A DNA stretch of 46,644 bases. It comes from Clostridia bacterium. GTDB taxonomy: Bacteria > Bacillota > Clostridia > Clostridiales > Clostridiaceae. The notes beneath the pieces were generated by a model, which made no database searches, was not told the DNA's origin, and was given only the letters and a program-made list of their open reading frames with translations. Below, piece by piece: positions 1-10,343 of this stretch (position 1 is the first letter of the stretch; each line of letters opens with the position of its first letter). Position numbers and translations under genes: made by a program. The stretch is taken from the NCBI GenBank assembly GCA_012523855.1, contig JAAYTB010000038.1, positions 1 through 46,644 on the forward strand, in the 5' to 3' direction.

Positions 1-109
1 ATGTTAGACAACCTTTAGCGATGAAAGAATGTTAAATTTATGCTATAATATTTATATAAAGAAGATACGCTCCAAAACATAAAATTTTTATTTAAATGGA
101 GGTGCAATT

Positions 110-724
110 ATGAAGATTCACACACTTATAACAAAACATAAATATTTAAGTACAGTTTCCAGCCAGGACAGCTTACAAACTGCCCTAGAAAAAATGCGTG
201 AAACTGATATAAAATCTATGCCTGTTGTAGACAACAAAAAGTTTTTAGGCATAATTTTCAAAGATAAAATATTAGAATTATTCCTTACTGATTCAGATTC
301 AGAGAAAAGATTAAGAGAAGCAAAGGTTGAATCTTTAATAGAAGAAATTCCTATCTTAAGGGAAGACAGTAGCTTCGAACACATAGTAAATACACTAAGA
401 CAAAACGATGCGGTATTTGTGGCCTTAGTAAATAAAGAAGATAAATTTTTAGGAATTATACCACACAAGGCAATCTTTGATGAGATGGTAAACATAACAG
501 GTTTAAATAACGGACGTAAACTTACTATATATTTACATGACATACCTGGCCAACTGGCTAAGATAGGACAAATCCTTGCTAAAAATAAGGCTAATGTCCA
601 AAATCTTTCTGTTAGAAATCCAAAGACCAAATTGGATATTAGACAAATGCTCTTAAGAGTTGATGAGTCTGTTGTAGATCAAGTAAAGAAGGATCTTGAA
701 CGAGCAGGCTACCGAGTGGACTAG
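110..724 (+). CDS. CBS-domain pair plus ACT-like domain protein (AcuB-like)
   Basis: Protein has CBS-like repeats (MPVVDNKKFLGIIFKDKILELF; FLGIIPHKAIFDEM) followed by an ACT-like segment (LTIYLHDIPGQLAKIGQILAKNKANVQNLSV); preceded by GGAGGTGCAATT-ATG. Confidence 0.75.
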   Translation: MKIHTLITKHKYLSTVSSQDSLQTALEKMRETDIKSMPVVDNKKFLGIIFKDKILELFLTDSDSEKRLREAKVESLIEEIPILREDSSFEHIVNTLRQNDAVFVALVNKEDKFLGIIPHKAIFDEMVNITGLNNGRKLTIYLHDIPGQLAKIGQILAKNKANVQNLSVRNPKTKLDIRQMLLRVDESVVDQVKKDLERAGYRVD

Positions 725-780
725 CTTCATGGTTATGGCCTACTTGCAGATAATCAGCTAATATAATTTTGGATATTAAA

Positions 781-816
781 AGGGAGTTCACTAAATCTTT
801 AGCGAACTCCTTTCTT
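781..816. terminator. Intrinsic terminator between convergent genes (CBS-ACT gene and gpmI)
   Basis: GGAGTTC-A-CTAAA-TC-TTTAG-C-GAACTCC stem-loop flanked by T-rich/A-rich tracts. Confidence 0.7.
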
Positions 817-832
817 CAATGAAAAATTCCCT

Positions 833-2362
833 TTACTTTATAAGAGATTTTCCTGTCATTTCAGCAGGTACTTCTAAATTCATTGCTTGTAGCATTGTTG
901 GAGCTATATCTGCTAAAACGCCCCCTTCTCTCATTTCCTTTGCATCTTTAGCTATATAGATGAAAGGTACTGGGCCAGTAGTATGGGCGGTCATTGCTGA
1001 ACCTGTAGAATAATCAATCATTTGCTCAGCATTTCCATGGTCTGCTGTTAAAAATACTGTTCCATCTTTCTCAAGAACCTTGTCCACAACCTTGCCAACA
1101 CATGTATCTACTGCTTCAACAGCTGCTTTTGCCGCTTCAAATACACCAGTATGGCCAACCATATCAGGATTAGCGAAGTTTAATATAATCATATCATACT
1201 GATCTGAATCTATTCTTTTAACTACTTCATCTGTTACTTCATATGCGCTCATTTCAGGTTTTAAATCGTAGGTAGCAACCTTTGGTGAATTAATAAGAGC
1301 TCTATCTTCTCCTGGATTTGGAGCTTCAACTCCTCCATTAAAGAAGAAGGTTACATGGGCATACTTTTCTGTTTCTGCAATTCTCAATTGTTTCTTTCCT
1401 AATTTGCTGACATACTCACCTAAAGTATTTGTATAGGATTGAGGCTTATAGGCTATGTGTACATTTTCCATTGTCTTATCATATTGAGTCATGCATACGA
1501 AAAATAAGTCTAAGCTTTCTCTTTCAAAACCATCAAATTCCTTATCATTGATAGCTCTAGTAATTTCTCTAGCTCTATCTGGTCTGAAATTAAAGAAGAT
1601 TACAGAATCTCCATTGTTTATAGTTGCTAGAGGCTTGCCCTCTTCTAAAATAACTGTAGGAAGAACAAATTCATCAGTTTTGTTGTCATTGTAGGACTTT
1701 TCCATAGCTTCTACAGCACTAGCTGCTGTTTCACCTTTTCCATTAACCATAGCGTCATAAGCTAGCTGTACTCTTTCCCATCTGTTATCTCTGTCCATAG
1801 CGTAATATCTTCCAGATACTGTAGCAATCTTACCGTTTGCAAGTTCCTTTAAGTAATTTTCTACATCGATTATATAATCCTTTCCGGAAGATGGTGGTGT
1901 GTCTCTTCCATCCATGAAGGCATGTAAATATACCTTGGAAAGTCCCTTATCCTTAGCTAATTTAAAAATAGCTTTTAAATGGTCAATATGGGAATGAACA
2001 CCTCCGTCAGAAACAAGTCCCATTACATGAAGGGCCCCATTATTTTCAATAGCCTTGTCTATAGCAGCATTTAAAACTTCATTTTTAAAGAAATCGCCAT
2101 CTTCTATAGCCTTTGTTATTCTTGTAAGCTCTTGATATACAATTCTACCAGCTCCAATATTTAAGTGGCCAACTTCAGAGTTACCCATTTGTCCATCTGG
2201 CAAACCAACATTGAGACCACTAGCTCCTAATTGGACATGAGGATATTGTTCAAATAACTTGTCTATATTAGGTTTGTGTGCTGCTCTAATTGCATTTCCA
2301 TCTTCTTTATCACTAATTCCAAAACCATCTAAAATCATCAACATTACAGGTTTCTTAGTCAT
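833..2362 (-). CDS. gpmI: 2,3-bisphosphoglycerate-independent phosphoglycerate mutase
   Basis: MLMILDGFGISD, GNSEVGHLNIGAGRIVYQ, HSHIDHLKAI, FLTADHGNAEQM: classic iPGM metal-binding and active-site motifs; 509 aa. Confidence 0.97.
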   Translation of the reverse strand: MTKKPVMLMILDGFGISDKEDGNAIRAAHKPNIDKLFEQYPHVQLGASGLNVGLPDGQMGNSEVGHLNIGAGRIVYQELTRITKAIEDGDFFKNEVLNAAIDKAIENNGALHVMGLVSDGGVHSHIDHLKAIFKLAKDKGLSKVYLHAFMDGRDTPPSSGKDYIIDVENYLKELANGKIATVSGRYYAMDRDNRWERVQLAYDAMVNGKGETAASAVEAMEKSYNDNKTDEFVLPTVILEEGKPLATINNGDSVIFFNFRPDRAREITRAINDKEFDGFERESLDLFFVCMTQYDKTMENVHIAYKPQSYTNTLGEYVSKLGKKQLRIAETEKYAHVTFFFNGGVEAPNPGEDRALINSPKVATYDLKPEMSAYEVTDEVVKRIDSDQYDMIILNFANPDMVGHTGVFEAAKAAVEAVDTCVGKVVDKVLEKDGTVFLTADHGNAEQMIDYSTGSAMTAHTTGPVPFIYIAKDAKEMREGGVLADIAPTMLQAMNLEVPAEMTGKSLIK

Positions 2363-2433
2363 TATTTACCTCCCATTTTAATAATAAATTTTGTAGAACA
2401 ATCTTTGTTAGAATAATTCAAGAATTACGAAAG

Positions 2434-2457
2434 AAATTCAGCTAAAAAGCTGAATTT
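2434..2457 (-). other. Hairpin in tpiA-gpmI intergenic region
   Basis: AAATTCAGCT-4 nt loop-AGCTGAATTT perfect inverted repeat. Confidence 0.7.
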
Positions 2458-2495
2458 CCCCCATAAATGGCAAGACCTTTGTCAATAGTCACAAA

Positions 2496-3242
2496 CTAAA
2501 AGTTCACAATAGCTGCAAAGTCTTCTGGAACTAAGCTAGCACCGCCAACTAAAGCTCCATCAATATCAGACATAGCCATTTGCTCCTTAATAGTTGCAGG
2601 TTTTACAGATCCACCGTACTGTATTCTGATAGCATCTGCAACTTCCTGTCCATAAAGGTTCTTTACACAGCCTCTAATGAAAGCTATAGTTTCGTTTGCC
2701 TGCTCAGAAGTAGCAGTTTTTCCAGTTCCAATTGCCCAGATTGGTTCATAAGCAATTACTAGTTCCTTAACCTGATCAGCAGTTAAGCCTCCTAAATCAA
2801 GCTTAACCTGTCTTCCTATCACTTCTTCGGTTATGTTAGTTTCTCTTTCTTCTAAAGATTCCCCAACACAAAGGATTGGAGTTAAATTATGGGCAAAGCA
2901 AGCCTTTAACTTTTTATTAACAGTTTCATCAGTTTCGTTGAAATACTGTCTTCTTTCACTGTGTCCTATGATAACATAGTCTATCTTCATTGCTTCTAAC
3001 ATTCCTGGCGCAACTTCTCCTGTGAAAGCTCCCTTTTCTTCAAAGTGAACATTCTGTGCACCAACCTTTATGTTTGTACCTTCTACAGCTTTTTTTACAG
3101 CATCTAAGCAAACAAAAGTTGGGCATACTACTACTTCGGATTTTGCATCCTTAACTAAAGGCTTTAATGCTTCTATAGTTTTCACAGCCTCTTCTACAGT
3201 ATAATGCATCTTCCAGTTTCCCGCAATAATTGGTGTTCTCAT
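2496..3242 (-). CDS. tpiA: Triosephosphate isomerase (start moved to 3242; ORF track gives 3266)
   Basis: [66 protein letters not shown] puts the SD before MRTPI. Confidence 0.97.
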   Translation of the reverse strand: MRTPIIAGNWKMHYTVEEAVKTIEALKPLVKDAKSEVVVCPTFVCLDAVKKAVEGTNIKVGAQNVHFEEKGAFTGEVAPGMLEAMKIDYVIIGHSERRQYFNETDETVNKKLKACFAHNLTPILCVGESLEERETNITEEVIGRQVKLDLGGLTADQVKELVIAYEPIWAIGTGKTATSEQANETIAFIRGCVKNLYGQEVADAIRIQYGGSVKPATIKEQMAMSDIDGALVGGASLVPEDFAAIVNF

Positions 3243-3286
3243 TTTAAAATCCTCCTCTATTTCCAAATATGACTATTACTTAGGAA

Positions 3287-3314
3287 AGGGCTTAGAGCAC
3301 TTGCCCCAAGCCCT
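3287..3314 (-). other. Hairpin in pgk-tpiA intergenic region
   Basis: AGGGCTT...AAGCCCT inverted repeat. Confidence 0.6.
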
Positions 3315-3320
3315 ATCACC

Positions 3321-3387
3321 CTAATTTCAGCTTCCACTATCTAGCCTCAATTTTCCATCTTCAAATTTCTATCTTCTAACTTCTAAA
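3321..3387 (-). repeat. Degenerate 7-bp tandem repeat (consensus about GAAnnTn, minus strand) in pgk-tpiA intergenic region
   Basis: Minus strand reads GAAGTTA GAAGATA GAAATTT GAAGATG GAAAATT GAGGCTA GATAGTG GAAGCTG AAATTAG. Confidence 0.55.
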
Positions 3388-3390
3388 CAA

Positions 3391-4584
3391 CTATTTATCG
3401 TTTAGCGCAGCTATTCCTGGTAATTCTTTACCTTCTAAGAATTCAAGAGAAGCTCCACCACCAGTGGATATATGAGTCATCTTGTCACCAAAGCCAAGAT
3501 TGTTAACAGCAGCAGCACTGTCTCCTCCACCGATTACAGTAGTAGCATCGGAATCTGCCATAGCCTTAGCAACAGCAACAGTTCCAGCTGCAAAGTTTTT
3601 AAATTCTGCAACTCCCATTGGTCCGTTCCAAACTACAGTCTTAGCTTCTTTTACTGCATCAGCAAATATTTTTTCTGATTTAGGTCCAATATCAAGGGCC
3701 ATGTATCCTTCTGGAACATTTTGATCTTCAGTGATAACAGCTTCTGCGTTAGCATCAAACTTATCTGCCACTCTGTTATCAACTGGAAGTAAGAACTTAA
3801 CGCCCTTTTCTTCAGCCTTTTTAACCATTTCTAAGGAATAGTCAAGTCTATCAGCTTCTACTAAAGAATTTCCTATAGAATATCCTTGAGCCTTTAAGAA
3901 TGTGTAGGCCATTCCTCCACCAATGATTATTGTATTAACCTTATCAAGTAAGTTATTGATTACATTGATTTTATCTGAAACCTTTGCTCCACCTAATATA
4001 GCAACGAAAGGTCTTTCTGGATTGTTAACAGCCTCTCCTAGGAACTTTAATTCCTTTTGAATTAAGTAACCACATACTGCAGTGTCAACGAATTTAGTTA
4101 CACCTACTGTAGAACAGTGTGCTCTGTGAGCTGTTCCAAAAGCATCGTTAACATATACATCTGCTAAGGAAGCTAAGTCCTTTGAAAAACTATCTTCATT
4201 CTTTCCTTCTTCTGGTCTGAATCTAGTATTTTCAAGAAGAACTACATCTCCTTCTTTCATTGCTGCTACAGCTGCCTTGGCATTGTCACCAACTACAGTG
4301 TCATCAGCAGCAAAAACTACTTCCTTGTCAAGTAGTTCGGAAAGTCTCTTAGCAACTGATGCAAGAGTTAAGCTTGGGTCTGGTCCCTTAGCCTTTCCTA
4401 AGTGTGAGCAAAGAATAACCTTAGCTCCCTTTTCTATTAAATATTTTATTGTTGGAAGAGCTCCAACTAATCTATTTTCATCTGTTATAGCGCCATCCTT
4501 TAGAGGAACATTAAAGTCACATCTAACAAGTACTCTTTTACCTTTAACTTCGATGTCTTCAATAGTCTTTTTATTAAAACTCAT
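3391..4584 (-). CDS. pgk: Phosphoglycerate kinase
   Basis: [67 protein letters not shown]. Confidence 0.98.
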   Translation of the reverse strand: MSFNKKTIEDIEVKGKRVLVRCDFNVPLKDGAITDENRLVGALPTIKYLIEKGAKVILCSHLGKAKGPDPSLTLASVAKRLSELLDKEVVFAADDTVVGDNAKAAVAAMKEGDVVLLENTRFRPEEGKNEDSFSKDLASLADVYVNDAFGTAHRAHCSTVGVTKFVDTAVCGYLIQKELKFLGEAVNNPERPFVAILGGAKVSDKINVINNLLDKVNTIIIGGGMAYTFLKAQGYSIGNSLVEADRLDYSLEMVKKAEEKGVKFLLPVDNRVADKFDANAEAVITEDQNVPEGYMALDIGPKSEKIFADAVKEAKTVVWNGPMGVAEFKNFAAGTVAVAKAMADSDATTVIGGGDSAAAVNNLGFGDKMTHISTGGGASLEFLEGKELPGIAALNDK

Positions 4585-4611
4585 TTAATTCACCTCTTGC
4601 CTTTATTAAAA

Positions 4612-4688
4612 AAGCCTGGCCTCATAGCCACCTGTAGATGCCAGGGGCTCAATTAGGAGCCCCGCATCAACACTACAAAACCAGACCT
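4612..4688 (-). promoter_or_regulatory. Large structured element with terminator-like 3' end between gap and pgk
   Basis: Minus strand: AGGTCTGG...TGTA...GATGC-GGGGCTC-CTAATT-GAGCCCC-TG-GCATC-TACA...CCAGGCTTTTTT; nested inverted repeats ending in a T-tract. Confidence 0.65.
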
Positions 4689-4732
4689 TTAATTCATTAT
4701 TTAAATTATAAAATTATAGTAGCTTTTGCTAA

Positions 4733-5746
<1,014 letters not shown>

Positions 5747-5822
5747 TTAAAGTACCTCCTTTAAAAATAAAATATATATTTAAATAAATATATTTTAAAC
5801 AAAATTAAATAAAATCATAAGA

Positions 5823-6854
5823 TTAATTTTCTTTTATTAATCTTATTATCTCTCTAGCAGCACCTTCATCAGTGATAAGTACACCCTTTTTATTATTTAT
5901 CTCCGTAGCCAGTATAGCTTCTGCTTTACTTTCTCCTCCTGCTACCGCTATAGGGTGATCAATTTTTTTAATATCACTACTATTTATTCCAACAGTGGGT
6001 GTAGAATATACTACCTTTCCACTTTTATTAAAATAACATCCAAATGCCTCGCCTACTGTTCCCATTTTTATCAGCCCATGGATCTTTTCTTGTGGCACTC
6101 CTCTACGACGAGCCATTTCATCCGCTCGTCCTATACCGTAAATGAGTACATTTGTATTCTTTATGTAGCATATAGTATCTTTTATGTCTCTCTCATTTAA
6201 CATGGCATCTAGAGCCTTATCACTAATATTATCTGGTATGTGTAAAAGTTTATAACTTCCAGAAACTTTATTTGCCAGATTACCAGCTAAAGTATTAGCC
6301 TGAGTCTCAACTTGTTTACCCATTCCACCTCTGGCGGGAACCACTAATATATTATGTAAATTTTGAAGTTTAGGCATATTGTCTATTACTTCTTTAATTG
6401 TGCTGCCACCAGTAAGAGCAATAATATCGTCATTTTTTATTATTCCTTTTATATATGTTGCAGCAGCTCTACCTAATTCCTTCATTACCGTGCTGTCTTC
6501 TTCTATACTTCCAGGAACTATAATGACATCTTTGATATTAAGCTTTTTTCTTAATGCATCTTCAATTTCTGATATCCCCTTAATTTCATGGATAAAACCT
6601 TTTAGCTTATTAAGGACCTCTTCTCCTTCCGATGTAACAATCATACCAGGAGTATTAACTTCTATTAAGTTAGCAGATTTTAAGAAACTTATTTCTGTCC
6701 TAACTATTCGTTCGCCCAAATTTAGATTGTTGGCCAGAATTCTTCTTCCTACTGGTTGATTATAATATATTGTTCTTAATATATTATATCTCTTTTCTAG
6801 CAATTCAATGAGTTCAGGCACAATCTTCTCCTGCAGTTTCAAAATTTCTTTCAA
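5823..6854 (-). CDS. cggR: SorC-family central glycolytic gene regulator CggR (start revised to TTG at 6854)
   Basis: SorC-type sugar-binding fold (GSIEEDSTVMKELGRAAATYI, ALTGGSTIKEVIDNM, GRADEMARRRG), N-terminal HTH, position upstream of gap. AGAGGTG-TTGTCT-TTG gives an SD-spaced start; the ORF-track GTG at 6875 lies next to operator DNA and lacks an SD. Confidence 0.9.
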   Translation of the reverse strand: MKEILKLQEKIVPELIELLEKRYNILRTIYYNQPVGRRILANNLNLGERIVRTEISFLKSANLIEVNTPGMIVTSEGEEVLNKLKGFIHEIKGISEIEDALRKKLNIKDVIIVPGSIEEDSTVMKELGRAAATYIKGIIKNDDIIALTGGSTIKEVIDNMPKLQNLHNILVVPARGGMGKQVETQANTLAGNLANKVSGSYKLLHIPDNISDKALDAMLNERDIKDTICYIKNTNVLIYGIGRADEMARRRGVPQEKIHGLIKMGTVGEAFGCYFNKSGKVVYSTPTVGINSSDIKKIDHPIAVAGGESKAEAILATEINNKKGVLITDEGAAREIIRLIKEN

Positions 6855-6879
6855 AGACAACACCTCTTTGGCCACTTAA

Positions 6880-6905
6880 CGTCCCAGTGTACTTTTTTTC
6901 GTCCC
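6880..6905 (-). promoter_or_regulatory. CggR operator: tandem GGGACG repeats, 20-bp period
   Basis: Minus strand GGGACGAAAAAAAGTACACTGGGACG; lies just downstream of a -10 TATAAT; matches the period of the known Bacillus CggR operator as I recall it (CGGGACN6TGTCN4CGGGAC). Confidence 0.8.
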
Positions 6906-6912
6906 ACTATCT

Positions 6913-6941
6913 ATTATAAAGTACTTCTACTAATTTTTAAA
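6913..6941 (-). promoter_or_regulatory. cggR promoter, -35 TTTAAA / 17 bp / -10 TATAAT
   Basis: TTTAAA (6936-6941), 17-bp spacer, TATAAT (6913-6918) on minus strand. Confidence 0.6.
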
Positions 6942-7181
6942 TAGTTTTTTCAATTTTTTTTAAACTTTATTTTTTTATATAACTCTCTAACTTAAAGCTA
7001 CATATAAATAGGTCTTTTAACTGTAAAAATCTTAAATCTATTTAATTTAGGACATGAAGTGACAAGTTTCTGTAGAATTAACTAAATTTATACTTTAAAT
7101 TTAGTGATTTTTATCATATAATATAATTAATAAATAAAACGTTTACACTCCTGTATAATTAAGAAAGGGTGGGATACATCC

Positions 7182-7643
7182 ATGAGTGCTAATGTGAAAA
7201 TTAATAAAAGAAAATTTTTTAGAGTTAAACATGACCTTCCTCTTTGTGCCTCTATGAGTCTTTACTCAGTAAATGGAAGGATGGTAATGTCACGAGGAAC
7301 TTTTGTTTGTATAAAGAACATAGGCCCTGGAGGACTTTGCTTCTTGTCTAATTTATCATTTCCAGCCATAAATACAGCAATTTTTAGTTTTAAACTTCTC
7401 CTTTTAGGAAGTAATTTTACCTTCTACGGTTACATAGTAAGAAGCAAACCTGTTAACGACCAAATAAAAGAGTACGGTGTTAAGTTCACTGAAACCCTCA
7501 ATAATTCCATGGAAGTGGCCAAAATCATGAATCAATGGTCCATTGCTATAAACAAGAAAAAACTATCTGACTTAAAGAACAATTGTAGCCTATGTACAAA
7601 AAAATCTATGGAAGATTGCTTTGCAAACCGAAAATCTAAATAA
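7182..7643 (+). CDS. PilZ-domain protein (putative c-di-GMP binding)
   Basis: KRKFFRVKHDLPLCASMSLYSV...IKNIGPGGLCFLSNLSFP: RxxxR plus (D/N)xSxxG-like region; 153 aa. Confidence 0.65.
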   Translation: MSANVKINKRKFFRVKHDLPLCASMSLYSVNGRMVMSRGTFVCIKNIGPGGLCFLSNLSFPAINTAIFSFKLLLLGSNFTFYGYIVRSKPVNDQIKEYGVKFTETLNNSMEVAKIMNQWSIAINKKKLSDLKNNCSLCTKKSMEDCFANRKSK

Positions 7644-7653
7644 AGGTCCATTA

Positions 7654-7698
7654 AAAAAGGTTGTATAAAAGTTCTAGACTCTTATACAACCTTTTTAT
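7654..7698. terminator. Bidirectional intrinsic terminator
   Basis: AAAAAGGTTGTATAA...TTATACAACCTTTTT between convergent genes. Confidence 0.85.
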
Positions 7699-7734
7699 TT
7701 AATAAATATTATAATAGCGTATTATTCCTTAAAG

Positions 7735-8616
7735 TTATTTTGCCTCTCTAAGATCTCCTACAAAAGCTGCAGCTATCATATTAGGTCCAACATGAGAAGC
7801 TATAGTTGCCGATAATTGAGATATAATTACCTTTTTCGGTGTAGATTCCTCAAGTATATATTCTTTTAACATTTCTGCATCTTCTAAGCAATCGCCATGT
7901 CCAATAATTAAGGTTGTTTTTTCTTCATCTACCATGTGTTCATGAACTTTATCTGCTAAGAATTTTAAAGATTTCTTTCTTCCTCTGACATTGCTGTATG
8001 GTCCTAGTTTCCCATCATTGTCTACTGTTAATATAGGTTTTATGTTTAAGGCTGTCCCTACTACAGCTGTGGTAGCAGAAATTCTTCCACCTTTTTTCAA
8101 ATAGTTTAAGTCATCTACAGCGAACCAATGGTTGGATTTTAACTTATGTGTCTCTAACCAATCCACAATTTCTTCTTTAGTTTTGCCCTGTCTTAGCAAA
8201 TCAACAGCCTCTACTACTAGTACCCCTTGGCCAATAGATGCAGACAGTGAATCTATAACAGTGATATCCGCATCGGGATACTCCTCTAAGATTTCTTGAC
8301 GGGCAAGTAAAGAGTTAATATAGGTTCCACTCATTCCAGAAGAAAAGCCTATGTATATTATAGACTTACCGGCTTTGTAATGCTTTTTAAACATTTCCTT
8401 GAACCTAAACATATTGATTTGTGCAGTTGAAGGCATAATACCTGATCTTAGTTTAGAATAAAATTCTTCATGTGGTAGACTTTTACCAAAGTCATCCAGA
8501 TACTCGTAACCATCTATATTAACAGGCATACCCAAGGTATCAAGAAGATCAGCATTTTCTTGAACATACTCTAGTGTAAGGTCACAAGTTGAATCTGTAA
8601 TAATAATACTGGCCAT
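7735..8616 (-). CDS. DegV family fatty-acid-binding protein
   Basis: IITDSTCDLTLEYVQEN, STAQINMFRFKEMFKK, FSSGMSGTYNS-like, DSLSASIGQG, KKGGRISA. Confidence 0.92.
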   Translation of the reverse strand: MASIIITDSTCDLTLEYVQENADLLDTLGMPVNIDGYEYLDDFGKSLPHEEFYSKLRSGIMPSTAQINMFRFKEMFKKHYKAGKSIIYIGFSSGMSGTYINSLLARQEILEEYPDADITVIDSLSASIGQGVLVVEAVDLLRQGKTKEEIVDWLETHKLKSNHWFAVDDLNYLKKGGRISATTAVVGTALNIKPILTVDNDGKLGPYSNVRGRKKSLKFLADKVHEHMVDEEKTTLIIGHGDCLEDAEMLKEYILEESTPKKVIISQLSATIASHVGPNMIAAAFVGDLREAK

Positions 8617-8626
8617 TTGTTCCCCC

Positions 8627-9094
8627 CTATTTCATATTTGGAAAATCCATTTGTCTCAGCGCCTCATAAACCATGATTGCTACTGAGTTTGATAAATTTA
8701 AAGAACGTGTGCTACTCTCAAGCATAGGTAGTCTAATGAGATTTTCCTTGTTTTCTTCACGGATATAATCTGGTAAACCAGAAGATTCTCTTCCAAAAAC
8801 AATAAAATCTCCTTCTTTATAAGCTACATCGCTATATTTTTTAGTTGCTTTAGTTGTTGAAAAATAAAAAGTAGAGTCCGGATATTTTTGTCTCAACTCT
8901 TCATAGGACTCATGGACTTCTAATTTAAGATAGGTCCAGTAATCTAGGCCTGACCTTTTTAATTGTTTGTCATCAATGCTAAAACCTAAAGGTTTAATCA
9001 AATGAAGAGTAGCATCTGTTAAAACACAAGTTCTACCAATATTTCCAGTGTTTTGCGGTATTTCAGGCTGAAATAGAACTATGTTTAAATTCAA
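8627..9094 (-). CDS. trmL: tRNA (cytidine(34)-2'-O)-methyltransferase, SPOUT family (start moved to TTG at 9094)
   Basis: NIVLFQPEIPQNTGNIGRTC, HLIKPLGFSI, FGRESSGLP, IRLPMLESSTRSLNLSNSVAI; AAGGAGGTGTTTGG-TTG. Confidence 0.92.
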   Translation of the reverse strand: MNLNIVLFQPEIPQNTGNIGRTCVLTDATLHLIKPLGFSIDDKQLKRSGLDYWTYLKLEVHESYEELRQKYPDSTFYFSTTKATKKYSDVAYKEGDFIVFGRESSGLPDYIREENKENLIRLPMLESSTRSLNLSNSVAIMVYEALRQMDFPNMK

Positions 9095-9253
9095 CCAAAC
9101 ACCTCCTTGTCGATTTTTTACATTATAAAACAATTATTATTCCTCTTCATATATTACCTCATAAGTACTAATTAGTAAAGGAATGATTTTTTCATAAATT
9201 TTTTCTCTTAAAATAGTATTTGACTAATCCTGAATTTTTACCTTTTATGAATT

Positions 9254-9279
9254 AAAGCCGCCCTTAAAAGGCGGCTTTT
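9254..9279 (-). terminator. Intrinsic terminator downstream of amidase gene
   Basis: AAAGCCGCC-CTTAAAA-GGCGGCTTTT. Confidence 0.8.
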
Positions 9280-9284
9280 GTATA

Positions 9285-10343
9285 TTATTTTCCATCTAAA
9301 TATGCAATTATTCCTGCTGATATGTTTTTTGCAAGATTATTTAATACATTATTGTCATTTAGCCTTTTAACATCTTCTGGATTGCTAGCAAAGCCACATT
9401 CAACTAAGACTGCTGGCATTTGTGCCAATCTTATTACCTTAAAATCCTCAAATTTTATTCCCCTATCATTCCAATTATCAGAAGTTAAAATCTTTTCTTG
9501 AATTTTTAGAGCCATAGCCTCACTTTCCTCAGGTACAGAATTAGACTGGGCATAATAAACGCTAATACCATTGTAAATGTTGCTTTTATCATAAGCGTCA
9601 ATATGGACTGAAACAAAGGCATCTCCCTGGTTCTCGTTAGCAATGTCTACAATTCTTTGACGCTCTAAATATTCATCGCTCTCCAAATCCTTATCCCTGG
9701 TCATTACCACCTTTTTACCATAGAAAATTAGTTCCGGCCTCATTTCTAATGCTATTTTTAAAGTTACCTCTTTTTCAAAAAAACTTTTATCGTAAGCTTC
9801 TGTTCCTGGATCTCCTCCACCATGACCTGGATCTACTACAACTGTATGGGTAAAAGGTTCTTCTTTCTTGCTTATTAAAACCATTAAATAATTTGTCAAC
9901 TCATTAAGAAAAACAAAATTATTCTGAGTAAATTCTTTCTTAATGGTCATGGTAGTTTTACCATCTATTTTTGATAAAAATATTTTTTCATCATCTTCTT
10001 TAAAGCTATTAGAGTTTAACTTATGTTTATCTACAGCTTTTAAATCTAAATATATATAATCATCATCTTCCTTGTAACCTGAGTATTGTTTCTTGTCCAC
10101 TAATTTGATTATGTATTTTTTAAAATACTCACTTTGGTCAAAGGTAATGGTTCCCTCTTTACTTATACTAATAGGAGTCCCCTGAAACTTGTTTTCCTTA
10201 GTAGAATTACTACTTTTATTACCTATAGCATCAGATGTTAAAACTTTATTTAAAAGGTTTTTACCGTTAAAAGCCATTGCAATTATTATTAATATTGATA
10301 ATGATAAAAAAAATCTTCTTTTGCTCTTAATTTTCATCTTCAC
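9285..10343 (-). CDS. N-acetylmuramoyl-L-alanine amidase (Amidase_3)
   Basis: VVVDPGHGGGDPGTEAYD, MTRDKDLESDEYLERQRI, FVSVHIDAYDKS, PAVLVECGFASNPEDVK; N-terminal hydrophobic signal/anchor. Confidence 0.92.
   Translation of the reverse strand: MKMKIKSKRRFFLSLSILIIIAMAFNGKNLLNKVLTSDAIGNKSSNSTKENKFQGTPISISKEGTITFDQSEYFKKYIIKLVDKKQYSGYKEDDDYIYLDLKAVDKHKLNSNSFKEDDEKIFLSKIDGKTTMTIKKEFTQNNFVFLNELTNYLMVLISKKEEPFTHTVVVDPGHGGGDPGTEAYDKSFFEKEVTLKIALEMRPELIFYGKKVVMTRDKDLESDEYLERQRIVDIANENQGDAFVSVHIDAYDKSNIYNGISVYYAQSNSVPEESEAMALKIQEKILTSDNWNDRGIKFEDFKVIRLAQMPAVLVECGFASNPEDVKRLNDNNVLNNLAKNISAGIIAYLDGK

Noticed and set aside
118-630. 170-aa minus-strand ORF
   Set aside because: Antisense to the well-supported CBS-ACT gene at 110-724; no motif.
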